A DNA stretch of 64,000 bases, from contig JAGNLV010000002.1 in the NCBI GenBank assembly GCA_017999435.1, forward strand, positions 496,001 to 560,000. The letters run 5' to 3'. The notes below the pieces were generated by a model. It had not been told where the DNA came from and made no database searches. It worked only from the letters and a program-made list of their open reading frames with translations. The DNA is from Candidatus Zixiibacteriota bacterium. GTDB taxonomy: Bacteria > Zixibacteria > MSB-5A5 > GN15 > FEB-12. The position numbers and the translations under genes were made by a program. This document shows positions 47,203 through 57,144 of the stretch, in pieces (within the stretch, counting starts at the first letter, position 1; each line of letters starts with the position of its first letter).

Positions 47203-48078
47203 CTAGATGTCGAGCTTGCCGCTGTACGCATCGGTCATCTTCGGCGCTACCTTCAGACGGTAGAGGGCCGCCCAGGCCTTCATGCCGCTGTTGGCATACG
47301 TGCAGATCTCCTCGCCGTAGACCATCGTTTCCGTGGCTTCCAGGAAGTAGTACGTCCAGGCGCCGTGGCCCAGGTCGGGGGCGTCATAGGAATAGCCGCT
47401 GGTCGACGCCGTGGCCATGATCATCCCGCTCGGGACGCCGGTGTGGAAGCTGCCGAGTTTGCAGGCATCCATCGGGATCATCTTCTTCGTGCAGTTGGCG
47501 CCGTTGATGAACTGCATCACCCATCCCCAGGTCAGGTAGTACAAGTCGGTGGAGATGAGGCAGGATCCATACCCCTGGTAGGTGGTGCCGTGGCCTGAGT
47601 AGTAGAACGCGATCTCGTCGCCCGCCACCGCGGCGTTCATCAACCAGGTCAGATTGGCCTCGATCGCGGCCGCCGTGGCGCTCCGATCGATGTCGCTGTG
47701 CACGGTGAAGCCCTGGCTCTGGAAGTACTGCGCCATGCTCCGGGCGTCATCGTCGCAGTAGTTCAGGTCGTTCGCCGTCCCCTCATAGTCGGAGATGCCG
47801 ACGACATAGGCATACTTGTGGGCCGGGTTCGGGTTCGGGTCCCCGCCTGTGTCGGGCGGCGGTTTCGGCGGCTTGTAGGCGCTCCAGTTGGTGGGGGCGT
47901 TCTTGAGCGTGAGGGCGATTTGTGCATCAGTGCGGTGGTCGACGAACTCCGGGCGCTGCACCAGTTGTCCGAGCTGACTTTGATCACCCGACGGTCCGGT
48001 GACCGAAGTATCCTGACTGCACCCGAAGAGCAGCATCAGGGAACCGCACAGGCCGAGCAGTAATAACAGCCTCTTCAT
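47203..48078 (-). CDS. Caspase-like (C14) lipoprotein
   Basis: A 291-residue lipoprotein. The signal ends at lipobox LFGC (Cys20), followed by a Pro-rich linker (~67-86). The caspase-type domain (~87-290) has the dyad His163 (YYSGHGTTY) and Cys206 (IPMDACKLGS). The KYAYVVGISDYEG opening is the usual metacaspase start. Start ATG 48078 gives the lipobox. It is anchored to the envelope and acts in the periplasm or on the cell surface. Substrates are unknown. It is the second caspase-fold protein in the window, besides the cytoplasmic TPR-CHAT protein. Confidence 0.9.
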   Translation of the reverse strand: MKRLLLLLGLCGSLMLLFGCSQDTSVTGPSGDQSQLGQLVQRPEFVDHRTDAQIALTLKNAPTNWSAYKPPKPPPDTGGDPNPNPAHKYAYVVGISDYEGTANDLNYCDDDARSMAQYFQSQGFTVHSDIDRSATAAAIEANLTWLMNAAVAGDEIAFYYSGHGTTYQGYGSCLISTDLYYLTWGWVMQFINGANCTKKMIPMDACKLGSFHTGVPSGMIMATASTSGYSYDAPDLGHGAWTYYFLEATETMVYGEEICTYANSGMKAWAALYRLKVAPKMTDAYSGKLDI

Positions 48079-48422
48079 GAATCTTGCTCCTCGTAAGAGT
48101 TTCGTGCGATGCTTTCCGATCGGCGGGGGGTCAGCCCGGACAGGAGGACGCCCAGAACCTCCTTTCGCACTCAATCGACAGAGAATCCACTTTTCCTCTT
48201 TCGATGGCGATGCGCCGGGTCGAAGACCGGCGCGGAAATCCGATACGGTTGACCCCAATATACCAGAAATGGCACGTTTTTGTCCACCTTTTTTTCGGGC
48301 CGAGGTTCCTCGGAGCCGGCGCCCGTCTCCGGCCCGCCCGCGGAATCCTCTTGGCAGAACCCCCCTCCCCCGGTAGTTTCCGGGAGCAAAAGGAAAGAAC
48401 CGTCCAACCGATGGAGACCCAG
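48079..48422. other. Intergenic region between caspase-like and SDR genes
   Basis: A 344-bp divergent intergenic region with no supported gene. It should contain promoters for both flanking genes. I see no consensus -35/-10 pair. A T-rich patch (TTTTTGTCCACCTTTTTTT) lies at about 48277-48295. Confidence 0.4.
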
Positions 48423-49178
48423 ATGATTGAAATGAAGGACCGCGTGACGCTCATAACGGGGGGGTCGCGGGGGATCGGCCGGGCGGCGGCCGAGTTGTTT
48501 GCCCGGGCCGGCAGCCATGTCATCATCAACTACCGCCGCGACCGGGCGGCGGCTCTGGAGGTGCAGGCGGCCTGCGCGCGGCACGGCGTCAAGGCGGCCG
48601 CAATCCAGGCCGACGTGGCCGACAAAGCGGCGGTCGACCGCATGGTGGCGGAGACCATCGACCGGTTCGGGCGGATCGACGCGGCGGTCAACAATGCCGG
48701 CGTGTGGCTCCATCACCCGATCGACGAAATGACCGAGGCGCAACTGCGCGAAACGGTCGACATCAACCTCCTCGGGACGTTCCACGTGTGCATGGCGGTC
48801 ACGCCGCACATGAAGCGGCAGCGCTCCGGCGTCATCATCAACATCGCCTCCACCGCCGGGCAGCGGGGCGAGGCGTTCCACTCCCCTTATGCGGCGACCA
48901 AGGGGGCGGTTATCAGCCTGACCAAGTCGCTCGCGCCCGAGCTGGTCGAGTACAACATCCGGGTCAACTGCGTGGCTCCGGGGTGGGTGTACACCGATAT
49001 GTCGATCCCCTCGCTGGGCGGAGCGGAGGGGGAGAAGGTGTTGGCGGCCATTCCGATGCGGCGGGTGGCGCAACCCGAGGAGGTGGCCGGGCCGATCCTT
49101 TTCATGGCGTCCGACCTCGCGACTTTCATCACCGGCGAGATTCTCAACGTGAACGGCGGGGCGGTCCTGTGCGGCTGA
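48423..49178 (+). CDS. Short-chain dehydrogenase/reductase
   Basis: A 251-residue SDR with the cofactor loop TGGSRGIG, NNAG motif (AAVNNAGVW), catalytic serine region (NIASTAGQRG) and YAATKG (Y-x3-K). The C-terminal segment RRVAQPEEVAGPILFMASD is typical of FabG-like SDRs. ATG 48423 has GGAG 6 nt upstream; ATG 48411 and 48432 are alternatives. It is probably an NAD(P)-dependent oxidoreductase of 3-oxoacyl or sugar-alcohol substrates. No partner genes are adjacent. Confidence 0.9.
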   Translation: MIEMKDRVTLITGGSRGIGRAAAELFARAGSHVIINYRRDRAAALEVQAACARHGVKAAAIQADVADKAAVDRMVAETIDRFGRIDAAVNNAGVWLHHPIDEMTEAQLRETVDINLLGTFHVCMAVTPHMKRQRSGVIINIASTAGQRGEAFHSPYAATKGAVISLTKSLAPELVEYNIRVNCVAPGWVYTDMSIPSLGGAEGEKVLAAIPMRRVAQPEEVAGPILFMASDLATFITGEILNVNGGAVLCG

Positions 49179-49224
49179 CCGTGCGGCGGGACGGAAAGCC
49201 CCTCCGACGACCGGCCGTCGCCCG

Positions 49225-50604
49225 TCACCCGGCGGCCCGCGCCGTCACAATCGGCACGCGCCGGAACGGCTGCCTCTTCCGGTAGGCAAGGGACCGCCAC
49301 AGCCACTCGATCGGGCCGAACCGGAAATGCCGCAGCCACCGCGGACTGACGGACAACTGGACCAGCCACATGAGAGTCATGAGAGCCAAGAGCGGGATGA
49401 GACCGAGTTTCCCGAACAACCCCAGGCCGTAGCCGTAGAACACGGTCGTGAAGACCACGGTGTGCAGCAGGTAGTTCGACAGGGCCGTCCGTCCGACCGC
49501 CTCGAGCCCGGTTCTGAGCCGCCGCGCGGCCCCGGACCGGCAGAGGAGCATGACGATGCCGATGTAGCCGAGCGCGCTGCCCGCGCTCGCCGTGTAGTTG
49601 ACCGTCCCCGAGACAAGCATCTGGACGGCAGCGCCGAAGTCGCGGCTGACCAAGAGCGATGCGCCGAACAGATCGAGCGGCAGCCCGATCCCCAGTCCGA
49701 AGAGCGCCAGGCGCAGGTAGAACGCCTTGGACCGTTCGGCGGCGAAGACGCGCCACTTCATGAGCGCCATGCCGATCAGCATGAGCCCGCAGATGCGCCA
49801 CCCGGCGAAGAGCACCAGGATGAGCGTTTGAAACAGCAGCGCCGTCAGAGCGCGCTGCGCGAACAGGCCGCCGTAGCTGCCCAGGTGGGCATCGACTTCC
49901 TTTGAAATCTGGTCTGGAGCCGGGCTCAGCGCCACAGCAACGTTCGTCCAGGCGTCCAGAGACGCTCGTTCATCGCTGGAAAGCGTCTCCCCGGCTTCAA
50001 GTTTCAGCGACGCCGCCTCACCTTTCGACTGCAGGTGGCCGATGAGCCCGGAGAAGCCGGCCGCAAACGGCGCTGGCGCCAGGAAGACGAGAGCGCCGAT
50101 AATCAGCAGCCGGCGCGGCGACAACCGCCGCAGGAGGTAGACGAGCATGCCGCACAGGGCGTAGGAGAAGAGGATGTCTCCCCACCAGAGCAGGTAGGCG
50201 TGGAGCAGGCCGATCACCAGCAACCAGCCCATCCGGCGGTAGTGGAGGGAGGCGGCGTCGCCTCCGGCGGCCTGGGCCCGCTGGGTCATGACCACCAGGC
50301 CCGCGCCGAAGAGCAGGCTGAAAATCGTCATGAACTTCTGCAGGAAAAGAACTATCACCCCTCCCCAGGCGATAGTGTGCAGCAGGCCGGCCTCTCCCTG
50401 AAGGTGCGGGTTCAGGAGCGCCGCCTGCGGGAGGCCCATCTGCTGGATGTTGATCGCGAGAATGCCGAGTACGGCGAACCCGCGGAGCACATCCAGCGAG
50501 GGCACACGTTCCGCATCGGCCACCGGCGCCAGCGGCAGCGGAATGGCCGACACAGCCGGGGCCTCGGGGGCGTTCTCGGGGAAGGACTGGTCAGCCATGC
50601 TCAT
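49225..50604 (-). CDS. DUF418 (YeiB-type) membrane protein
   Basis: A 459-residue protein with an N-terminal disordered Pro-rich region (~1-30), then the DUF418 start VPSLDVLRGFAVLGILAINIQ and about ten membrane helices. The C-terminal half carries AVGRTALSNYLLHTVVFT, the DUF418 signature. The family is related to acyltransferase-3-like membrane proteins; the role is unknown. It is in the minus-strand block, 26 bp after the decarboxylase gene stop. Confidence 0.88.
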   Translation of the reverse strand: MSMADQSFPENAPEAPAVSAIPLPLAPVADAERVPSLDVLRGFAVLGILAINIQQMGLPQAALLNPHLQGEAGLLHTIAWGGVIVLFLQKFMTIFSLLFGAGLVVMTQRAQAAGGDAASLHYRRMGWLLVIGLLHAYLLWWGDILFSYALCGMLVYLLRRLSPRRLLIIGALVFLAPAPFAAGFSGLIGHLQSKGEAASLKLEAGETLSSDERASLDAWTNVAVALSPAPDQISKEVDAHLGSYGGLFAQRALTALLFQTLILVLFAGWRICGLMLIGMALMKWRVFAAERSKAFYLRLALFGLGIGLPLDLFGASLLVSRDFGAAVQMLVSGTVNYTASAGSALGYIGIVMLLCRSGAARRLRTGLEAVGRTALSNYLLHTVVFTTVFYGYGLGLFGKLGLIPLLALMTLMWLVQLSVSPRWLRHFRFGPIEWLWRSLAYRKRQPFRRVPIVTARAAG

Positions 50605-50630
50605 CTCCTTCGCCGGGTCAGGCGTCTCAC

Positions 50631-52055
50631 CTAACCGCGGCCGAGGGCCCGCGCCGTGCCGGCGATCGTCTCCCAGGCGAGGTCGACATCATCGGCGGTC
50701 ACCTGCGTCTGGCCGATCACCATGCGGAGCGTGAAGGCCCCGTTGAGTTTCGTGTGGGTGATGAACACCCGGCCCGTGCGGTTGACCTCCTCCAGCAGGC
50801 GCTCGTTCAGTCGGTTGAGCGCCTCGCTGTCGGCCGCCCCGGTCGGCCGGTAGCGGAAACAGAGGACGTTGAGCGGCGCCGGGGCGAGCAGTTCGAAATC
50901 GTCCGATTCCATGATGCGGTCCGCCACACCGCGGGCGAGCCCGATCTGGAGGCGGAGTTTTTCCCGTATCCCGGACAGGCCATAGGTGCGGATGACGAAC
51001 CACAACTTCAGCGCGCGGAAGCGCCGGCCCAGCGGGATCCCCCAGTCGCGGTAGTTGTTGACCGCCGCCGTCTCGCGCGTCTTCAGATACTCCGGGAGGA
51101 TCTCGAACGTCCGGATGAGAGCGCCCCGGTCTTTCACGAAGTACGCGGAGCAGTCGAAGTTGGTGAACATCCACTTGTGCGGGTTGAACACGAACGTGTC
51201 GGCCTCCTCAATCCCGTCGATCATCCACCGCATCTCCGGGAGCACGAGGGCCGTCCCGGCATAGGCGGCGTCGACATGGAGCCAGAGGCGGTGGCGGCGG
51301 CAGATCTCACCGATCCGGCGGAGGGGATCGACCGCCGTGGAGCCGGTCGTGCCGAGCGTGGCCACCGCGCAGAGCGGGCGAATTCCGCTGTCCTCATCGC
51401 GGCAGACCGCCTCTTCGAGGACCTCCGGCCGCAGCGCAAACCCCGCATCGACCGCCACTTTGCGGAGGTTCTCCCTGCCGAGCCCCGCGATCTTGACCGC
51501 CTTCTCGATCGACGAGTGCGTTTCCGACGAGCCGTACACGGCATAGCGCGGCCGGTCCTGGAGGCCGGTCTGGTTGACACCGTAGTCGGACGCCTGTTCG
51601 CGGGCGGTGAGGATCGAGGTGAGGGTGGCGGTGGAGGCGGTATCCTGGATGACGCCATCCCAGCCGGCCGGGATGCCGATCATGGCGCCCAGCCATAGCA
51701 TCATCTGTTCCTCGAGTTCGGCGGCGGCCGGCGAAGTCTGCCAGAGCATCCCCTGCACGCCGAGAGTGGCGGTGAGCATCTCGGCCAGCACCGAGGCCGG
51801 GCTGCTGTTGGCGGGAAAATACCCCATGAACCGGGGGTGCTGCCAGTGCGTGATGCCCGGCATGATGATCCGTCGGAAATCGGCCATGATATCGTCGAAC
51901 GCCTCCGGGGTCTCGGGAGGAAGGTCGGGCAGCTGCCGCCGGATGTCGCCCGGGGCGGCGGGGGACTTGACCGGATAGGCGCGCACGTTGGCGAGGTAGT
52001 CGGCCATCCAGTCGACCAGTTCGTGGGCGCGGCGGCGGAATTCGGCGTCATCCAT
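50631..52055 (-). CDS. Group II PLP decarboxylase (aromatic-L-amino-acid type)
   Basis: A 474-residue decarboxylase. Cofactor residues include His180 (SSETHSSIEK), Asp262 (HVDAAYAG) and the PLP lysine Lys294 (FNPHKWMFTNFDCSA). HWQHPRFMGYFPA near the N-terminus is the substrate-loop segment of aromatic amino acid decarboxylases. It removes CO2 from an aromatic amino acid such as tryptophan, tyrosine or DOPA, by family. Its start overlaps the end of the [2Fe-2S]-methyltransferase gene by 8 bp, which implies a joint pathway giving a methylated amine or related product. Confidence 0.92.
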   Translation of the reverse strand: MDDAEFRRRAHELVDWMADYLANVRAYPVKSPAAPGDIRRQLPDLPPETPEAFDDIMADFRRIIMPGITHWQHPRFMGYFPANSSPASVLAEMLTATLGVQGMLWQTSPAAAELEEQMMLWLGAMIGIPAGWDGVIQDTASTATLTSILTAREQASDYGVNQTGLQDRPRYAVYGSSETHSSIEKAVKIAGLGRENLRKVAVDAGFALRPEVLEEAVCRDEDSGIRPLCAVATLGTTGSTAVDPLRRIGEICRRHRLWLHVDAAYAGTALVLPEMRWMIDGIEEADTFVFNPHKWMFTNFDCSAYFVKDRGALIRTFEILPEYLKTRETAAVNNYRDWGIPLGRRFRALKLWFVIRTYGLSGIREKLRLQIGLARGVADRIMESDDFELLAPAPLNVLCFRYRPTGAADSEALNRLNERLLEEVNRTGRVFITHTKLNGAFTLRMVIGQTQVTADDVDLAWETIAGTARALGRG

Positions 52056-53427
52056 GAGGACCGACCTCCGGACGGCAGGCGACCACGAGCCCGGTCGGAC
52101 CCGGCAGGGCCACGACGCGCAGGTCGGCAAAACCGGCGCCGGTCAGCCACTCGGTATACTCGCTGATGCTGTAGGAAGCTCCCGCGGGTGTGCCGACGAG
52201 CATGTTGAGCGAAAAGAGCGCCGCCGTGAACGGGCCGGTCTTGTCGGCGTTGAGAATGAAATCCTGGATGGCGACGGTGCCGCCGGGGCGGAGGGCGGCG
52301 AAAGCCTTGTGGCACAACTGCCGGTTCTCCTCCGGGCTGTTCATGTGGCAGATGGCCGAGATGAACACGAGATCGAAGGGGGAGCCGAACTCGGTGGTGT
52401 GCAGGTCGCCGACGCGCGTGGTGACGCGCTCGGCGAGGCCGGCCCGGTCGATGTGCCGCCGGGCGATTGCGGTGACCGGTTCGAGGTCGAACACCTCGGC
52501 GCGCAGGCGCGGATTGGCCTTGGCGAATGAAATCGCGTAGGCCCCCGAGCCGCCGCCGACATCGAGCATCCGCTCGAACCCCGCCACCCCCAGCGCGCCC
52601 ACCACCTGGTCGGCGCGCAGCGCCGCATTCTTGTGCATGGCGGCGATGAAAGCCTCGGTCCAGCCGGGGTCGCGATCTTTCGCCTCCGTGTAGGTCACCG
52701 ACGTTCCCTTGCGGATGCACTCGGTCAGCGTGTGCCACCGGTTCCACAGCCCGACGAGGTGCAGGAGGCTCAACCGGGAATCATCGGGCCCGCCCGCCGC
52801 CAGGTAGCGGCGCGCGGCGGCGGAGTTGGCGTAGCGGCGCCCGTGCTTCTCCAGGAGGCCGTAGGCGGTGAGAGCGTCGAGCAACTGCTCCGCCCCCCGC
52901 TCATCGACCTCGAGCCGGGCGGCGATCTCGCCGGCCGAGGCGGAGCCGCCCACGGCCGTGAAGAGGTCGAGCTCGACGGCGGTCAGGAGCATACGGCTGG
53001 TCTGAAAGCCCCGGAAATCGGCCATCAGCTCGTCCGGGAGGACGCCGGCCGCGTCGCGGGCCTTAAGCCCGGCGAGCATTTTCGCCCGGTTGGTTTCGAT
53101 TTCGGCGCGCACGGCGGCGGCGTCGCGCCGCGCCAGTCGCTCGACCGGACGGCCGCGCCCGAAGTGCTCGCGGACAATCTCGGGAACGTCCTCGGCCCCT
53201 ACGCCGGTGTACCAGACCCCCTCGGGATAGACGATCATGTTGGGGCCCCAGGCGCACAGGCCGAGCGAGCCGCAGGTCGTAATGTGCACATCGTCGCCCA
53301 GCCCTTGCGCCGCCACCTCGCGGCGAAGAGCGTCGATCAGTTTTTCGCCCCCGCGGGCGCGGCAGCACGGCACGCCCTCGGGCTTCTCCTGATTGCAGAT
53401 GTAGACGTGGTACTTGAAGGCTTCCAT
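52048..53427 (-). CDS. [2Fe-2S] thioredoxin-like ferredoxin fused to O-methyltransferase
   Basis: A 459-residue fusion. Residues 1-~90 resemble a thioredoxin-like [2Fe-2S] ferredoxin, with Cys11, Cys21/22, Cys52 and Cys58 (TTCGSLGLCAWGP) and GVWYTGV following. Residues ~125-459 are a dimerising small-molecule methyltransferase (acetylserotonin O-methyltransferase type) with a winged-helix start (ELDLFTAVGG), motif I MLDVGGGSGAYA and HMNSPEENRQLC. ATG 53425-53427 was chosen. This arrangement couples a redox-sensitive domain to methyl transfer. Its gene is first and overlaps the decarboxylase gene. Confidence 0.88.
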   Translation of the reverse strand: MEAFKYHVYICNQEKPEGVPCCRARGGEKLIDALRREVAAQGLGDDVHITTCGSLGLCAWGPNMIVYPEGVWYTGVGAEDVPEIVREHFGRGRPVERLARRDAAAVRAEIETNRAKMLAGLKARDAAGVLPDELMADFRGFQTSRMLLTAVELDLFTAVGGSASAGEIAARLEVDERGAEQLLDALTAYGLLEKHGRRYANSAAARRYLAAGGPDDSRLSLLHLVGLWNRWHTLTECIRKGTSVTYTEAKDRDPGWTEAFIAAMHKNAALRADQVVGALGVAGFERMLDVGGGSGAYAISFAKANPRLRAEVFDLEPVTAIARRHIDRAGLAERVTTRVGDLHTTEFGSPFDLVFISAICHMNSPEENRQLCHKAFAALRPGGTVAIQDFILNADKTGPFTAALFSLNMLVGTPAGASYSISEYTEWLTGAGFADLRVVALPGPTGLVVACRPEVGPHG

Positions 53428-53570
53428 AGGCGGCTCATTTCTCCACAGGACGGCGCACTGTGCCGGGTGTTGCTGCAAGGTACGAGGAAAACGGGCGGGG
53501 GACAAGAGGGAGGGCCGATGAATTGCTTGTCCGGCGGGCCGGGCTGCCGTAGAATGTCGGTGGAGCGGCC

Positions 53571-54290
53571 ATGAAGATCATCGTGTTCACTGATACCCAC
53601 GCCAACCTGCCGGCGCTGCGGGCCTTCCGCCGGGCGATCGAGAGAGAGGGCTACGATCTGGCCGTGCACACCGGCGACGCGGTGGATATCGGCCCGTACC
53701 CGGCCGAGAGTCTGGCCGAACTGCTGAGCATCCCGCGGGTGGAATGCGTCATGGGCAACCACGATGCGATGTTTGTCCACGGCATTCCCGACCCGCTCGC
53801 GGGCGTGATCGACGGCAACGAGGCGGAACACTGCGCCTGGACCGCCCGCCAGCTGGGCGAGGACTTCCGCGAGCGCCTGCGTCACTGGCCGTACGTAATC
53901 CCGCACGAGTTCAACGGCCTGCGGGTGACCTTCGTCCACTACGGTTTGTCGGCGACCTTGGACGGTTTCGTCCCGGCCGCAATCGCCGATCCGACCCCGG
54001 CCGACCTCGACCGCATCTTCGGCGCTTTTGACACCGATCTGCTGTTCTACGGCCACAGCCATCCCTTCTCGGATGTCCAGGGCCGGGCCCGGTACATCAA
54101 CCCCGGCGCTCTCGGCTGTTTCTGCCGTCCGCTTGCGCGCTACTGCGTGCTGGAGTTTCGCCCGGGGGGATTAGGGGTCACCTACAAGGCGGCGCCGTAC
54201 GACGATAGCGTCCTCAGAGCCGAGTATGCCCGGCGGCGGGTGCCGGCCGCCCGATTCATCCTGAAAGAGTTTTTCGGCAAGAACCTGTGA
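53571..54290 (+). CDS. Calcineurin-like metallophosphoesterase
   Basis: A 239-residue phosphoesterase with all metal motifs: FTDTHANLPAL (D-x-H), HTGDAVD (G-D), MGNHDAM (GNHD), VTFVHYG and YGHSHP (GHxH). It is similar to YfcE-type phosphodiesterases. It lies 13 bp before the 2'-5' RNA ligase-like gene and is likely co-transcribed with it, suggesting a nucleotide or RNA substrate. Confidence 0.92.
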   Translation: MKIIVFTDTHANLPALRAFRRAIEREGYDLAVHTGDAVDIGPYPAESLAELLSIPRVECVMGNHDAMFVHGIPDPLAGVIDGNEAEHCAWTARQLGEDFRERLRHWPYVIPHEFNGLRVTFVHYGLSATLDGFVPAAIADPTPADLDRIFGAFDTDLLFYGHSHPFSDVQGRARYINPGALGCFCRPLARYCVLEFRPGGLGVTYKAAPYDDSVLRAEYARRRVPAARFILKEFFGKNL

Positions 54291-54303
54291 GGGGAGCTGT
54301 GCC

Positions 54304-54867
54304 ATGCCCTTTGCGGTAAGTCTGTTTCTGGACAAAGAAGCCTCCGCGATCGTCACCGACGTCTGGCGGCGGCTGGCCGACATGGAGGTCTCCGAGAGCA
54401 TGATCAAGGCCAACTTCCGTCCCCACATCACGCTCGGCATCTGCGAGGACCTTCGGGTCGAACCCTTCCGCCGCTTCCTGGCCGGATTCGCAGGCACGCA
54501 CATGGTGTTCCCGATCATCCTGTCGAGCCTCGGCGTGTTTCCGCTGGACACGAAGGGGGCGGTGTTTTTTGGCGTGACGCCCTCGCCGCAACTGCTCCGG
54601 GTGCACGACGATTTCACACGCTCGTTCGCCGAATTCGGGGAGGGTATCCGCACCTACTATCGCCCCGGGCACTGGGTTCCCCACTGCACGCTCGCCGACG
54701 GGATCGGGTGTGAGGTGGTGCCGCGGGCCATGGAAATCTGCCAGCAGACGCGGCTGCCGGTCTACTGCCTGGCGCGGGAGATCGGCGTGCTGCAATTCCC
54801 GCCGGGACATGAACTTCTGGCCTACTCGCTGCGTTCCGATGTCGATGGCTTCCTGGCCGGGACCTGA
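54304..54867 (+). CDS. 2'-5' RNA ligase / cyclic phosphodiesterase family protein
   Basis: A 187-residue 2H phosphoesterase with two H-x-T motifs, FRPHITLGI (~39-47) and WVPHCTLAD (~122-130), separated by about 80 residues. The family opens 2',3'-cyclic phosphates or ligates RNA ends. The neighbouring phosphoesterase could remove the resulting phosphate. It has a strong ribosome site (GTGAGGGGAGC). Confidence 0.9.
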   Translation: MPFAVSLFLDKEASAIVTDVWRRLADMEVSESMIKANFRPHITLGICEDLRVEPFRRFLAGFAGTHMVFPIILSSLGVFPLDTKGAVFFGVTPSPQLLRVHDDFTRSFAEFGEGIRTYYRPGHWVPHCTLADGIGCEVVPRAMEICQQTRLPVYCLAREIGVLQFPPGHELLAYSLRSDVDGFLAGT

Positions 54868-54931
54868 GACGGCTCCGCGGGATGCGCGCTCCCGGCCGCG
54901 CCGCCCTTGGCCGACGGGGGGGCCTTTCTTC

Positions 54932-54937
54932 TTGACA
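54932..54937 (+). promoter_or_regulatory. Possible -35 element before glgB
   Basis: TTGACA lies 118 bp before GTG 55055, but the downstream -10 is weak (GGTTAT at 17 bp, TTATGA at 19 bp). GATAAT (55029-55034) closer to the start could be an alternative -10 without a good -35. Confidence 0.35.
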
Positions 54938-55054
54938 AAGGCGCGGCCAAGTGCGGTTATGAAGTCGACCGGCGCCCGGCCGGCGGCCGAAAGGCGTGCG
55001 AGGGGATAAACATTTCCCCCGCGTGATCGATAATAGACACAGGAGACAGTCTTT

Positions 55055-57034
55055 GTGACCGAACAACACTCCCGGAATCGGACAACGGCGAATGCAGCGA
55101 TGACCGCCCGCGAGACCTCCGTCATACACGGGCCGACCCGGCTCACGGAACACGACGTCTACCTTTTTAAAGAAGGAAGCCACTACCAGCTGTACGACAA
55201 GCTGGGGGCGCACCCGATGGAGGTGGACGGGATCAAGGGGACGTATTTCGCGGTCTGGGCGCCCAACGCCGAGGCGATCAGCGTGATCGGGGATTTCAAC
55301 GGCTGGAACCGCACCGCGCATCCGCTGGGCGTGCGGTGGGACGGTTCCGGGATCTGGGAGGGGTTCATTCCCCGGCTCGGCGACGGCGCCATCTACAAGT
55401 ATTTCATTCATTCGCGGCACAACGGCTACACGGTCGAGAAGGGCGACCCGTTCGCGTTCGAATGCGAGCTTGCCCCCCGCACGGCCTCGGTGGTGCGGAA
55501 CCTGGCGTACACCTGGAACGACCGCGCCTGGATGCACGGGCGGCGGCGCCGGAACGCCCTCGAGGCGCCGATCGCGGTGTACGAGGTGCATCTCGGCTCG
55601 TGGCGGCGCGTCCCCGAAGAGGGAAACCGGTTCCTCACCTATCGCGAGCTGGCGCCGCTTCTGGCGGAGTACGTCGCGCGGATGGGCTTCACCCACGTCG
55701 AGCTCCTGCCCGTGATGGAGCACCCGTTTTACGGTTCGTGGGGTTACCAGACAGTCGGCTATTTCGCGCCGACCAGCCGCTACGGCTCGCCGCAGGACTT
55801 CATGTACCTCGTGGACTACCTCCACCAGAACGACATCGGCGTCATCCTCGACATCGTCCCCTCGCACTTCCCCTCCGACGAACACGGGTTGGTGTATTTC
55901 GACGGCACGCACCTGTACGAGCACGAGGACCCGCGGAAGGGATTTCACCCGGACTGGAAGAGCTACATCTTCAACTACGGCCGCAACGAGGTGCGCAATT
56001 TCCTCATCTCCAGCTCGCTCTTCTGGCTCGATAAGTACCACGTCGACGGTCTGCGGGTCGATGCGGTGGCCTCCATGCTCTACCTCGACTACTCCCGGAA
56101 CGAAGGGGAGTGGATCCCCAATCAGTACGGCGGCCGGGAAAATCTCGAGGCCATCAGTTTTCTCAAACGGATGAACGAGGTGGTGTACGAGCGGTATCCG
56201 GACGTGCAGATGGTGGCCGAGGAGTCGACGGCCTGGCCGATGGTCACGCGGCCGACTTGGCTCGGCGGCCTGGGCTTCGGCCTCAAATGGAACATGGGCT
56301 GGATGCACGATACCCTCCTGTACATGTCCAAAGATCCCATCCACCGGAAGTACCATCACGACACGCTGACATTCAGCCTGCTCTACGCTTTCCACGAAAA
56401 CTTCCAACTCCCGCTGTCGCACGACGAGGTGGTTCACGGCAAGGGGTCGCTGCTGGGCAAGATGAGCGGGGACACCTGGCAGAAGCAGGCCAACCTCCGC
56501 CTCATGCTCGGCTACATGTGGATGCACCCCGGCAAGAAACTCCTCTTCATGGGGGGGGAGTTCGGGCAGTGGGACGAGTGGCACCACGAGGAGAGCCTCA
56601 GCTGGCATCTCACCGAGTTTCCCAAGCACCGCGGAATCCAGCGGTGGGTGGAAGACCTGAACCGGTTCTACCGGGGGACGCCCGCCCTCTACGAAGTTGA
56701 CTTCAACTGGGAGGGTTTCCAGTGGGTGGACGGCAGCGACTACGCCAACAGCGTCATCAGTTTCCTGCGGAGAGACCGCCAGGGGCGGGCGAGTATTCTG
56801 GTAGTGTGCAATTTCACGCCGGTGGTGCGCTCCGGCTATCTCATCGGAGCGCCCTATCCCGGCTACTGGCAAGAGGTTCTCAACAGCGACGCACAGGAGT
56901 ACGGCGGCGGCGGCCAGGGAAATGCCGGCGGATGCGACACCCGGCCGGTACCCATGCACGGTTTCCCCCAGTCGCTCGCCCTGAACCTTCCGCCCCTTGC
57001 GGTGGTTGTATTGGAGAAACAGGACTTGGATTAG
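55055..57034 (+). CDS. glgB: 1,4-alpha-glucan branching enzyme
   Basis: A 659-residue GH13 enzyme starting at GTG. An N-terminal CBM48 domain (~45-140; [22 protein letters not shown]) is followed by the TIM barrel. The nucleophile is Asp336 ([11 protein letters not shown]), the acid/base lies in the AEES motif at 389-390, and [17 protein letters not shown] is the third conserved region. It forms alpha-1,6 branches in glycogen. MalQ lies 0.8 kb downstream. No glgA or glgC gene is in the window. Confidence 0.96.
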   Translation: MTEQHSRNRTTANAAMTARETSVIHGPTRLTEHDVYLFKEGSHYQLYDKLGAHPMEVDGIKGTYFAVWAPNAEAISVIGDFNGWNRTAHPLGVRWDGSGIWEGFIPRLGDGAIYKYFIHSRHNGYTVEKGDPFAFECELAPRTASVVRNLAYTWNDRAWMHGRRRRNALEAPIAVYEVHLGSWRRVPEEGNRFLTYRELAPLLAEYVARMGFTHVELLPVMEHPFYGSWGYQTVGYFAPTSRYGSPQDFMYLVDYLHQNDIGVILDIVPSHFPSDEHGLVYFDGTHLYEHEDPRKGFHPDWKSYIFNYGRNEVRNFLISSSLFWLDKYHVDGLRVDAVASMLYLDYSRNEGEWIPNQYGGRENLEAISFLKRMNEVVYERYPDVQMVAEESTAWPMVTRPTWLGGLGFGLKWNMGWMHDTLLYMSKDPIHRKYHHDTLTFSLLYAFHENFQLPLSHDEVVHGKGSLLGKMSGDTWQKQANLRLMLGYMWMHPGKKLLFMGGEFGQWDEWHHEESLSWHLTEFPKHRGIQRWVEDLNRFYRGTPALYEVDFNWEGFQWVDGSDYANSVISFLRRDRQGRASILVVCNFTPVVRSGYLIGAPYPGYWQEVLNSDAQEYGGGGQGNAGGCDTRPVPMHGFPQSLALNLPPLAVVVLEKQDLD

Positions 57035-57144
57035 CGAGTTTTCGGCGCAGCCGGTACGAATATTAGTTGCTCCTCGATTCGCGAGCAGCGTACTTTCAAA
57101 ATGATAGCGCGTCCTCAGAATAGGAAAGGTTAGGGTTACGGAGT

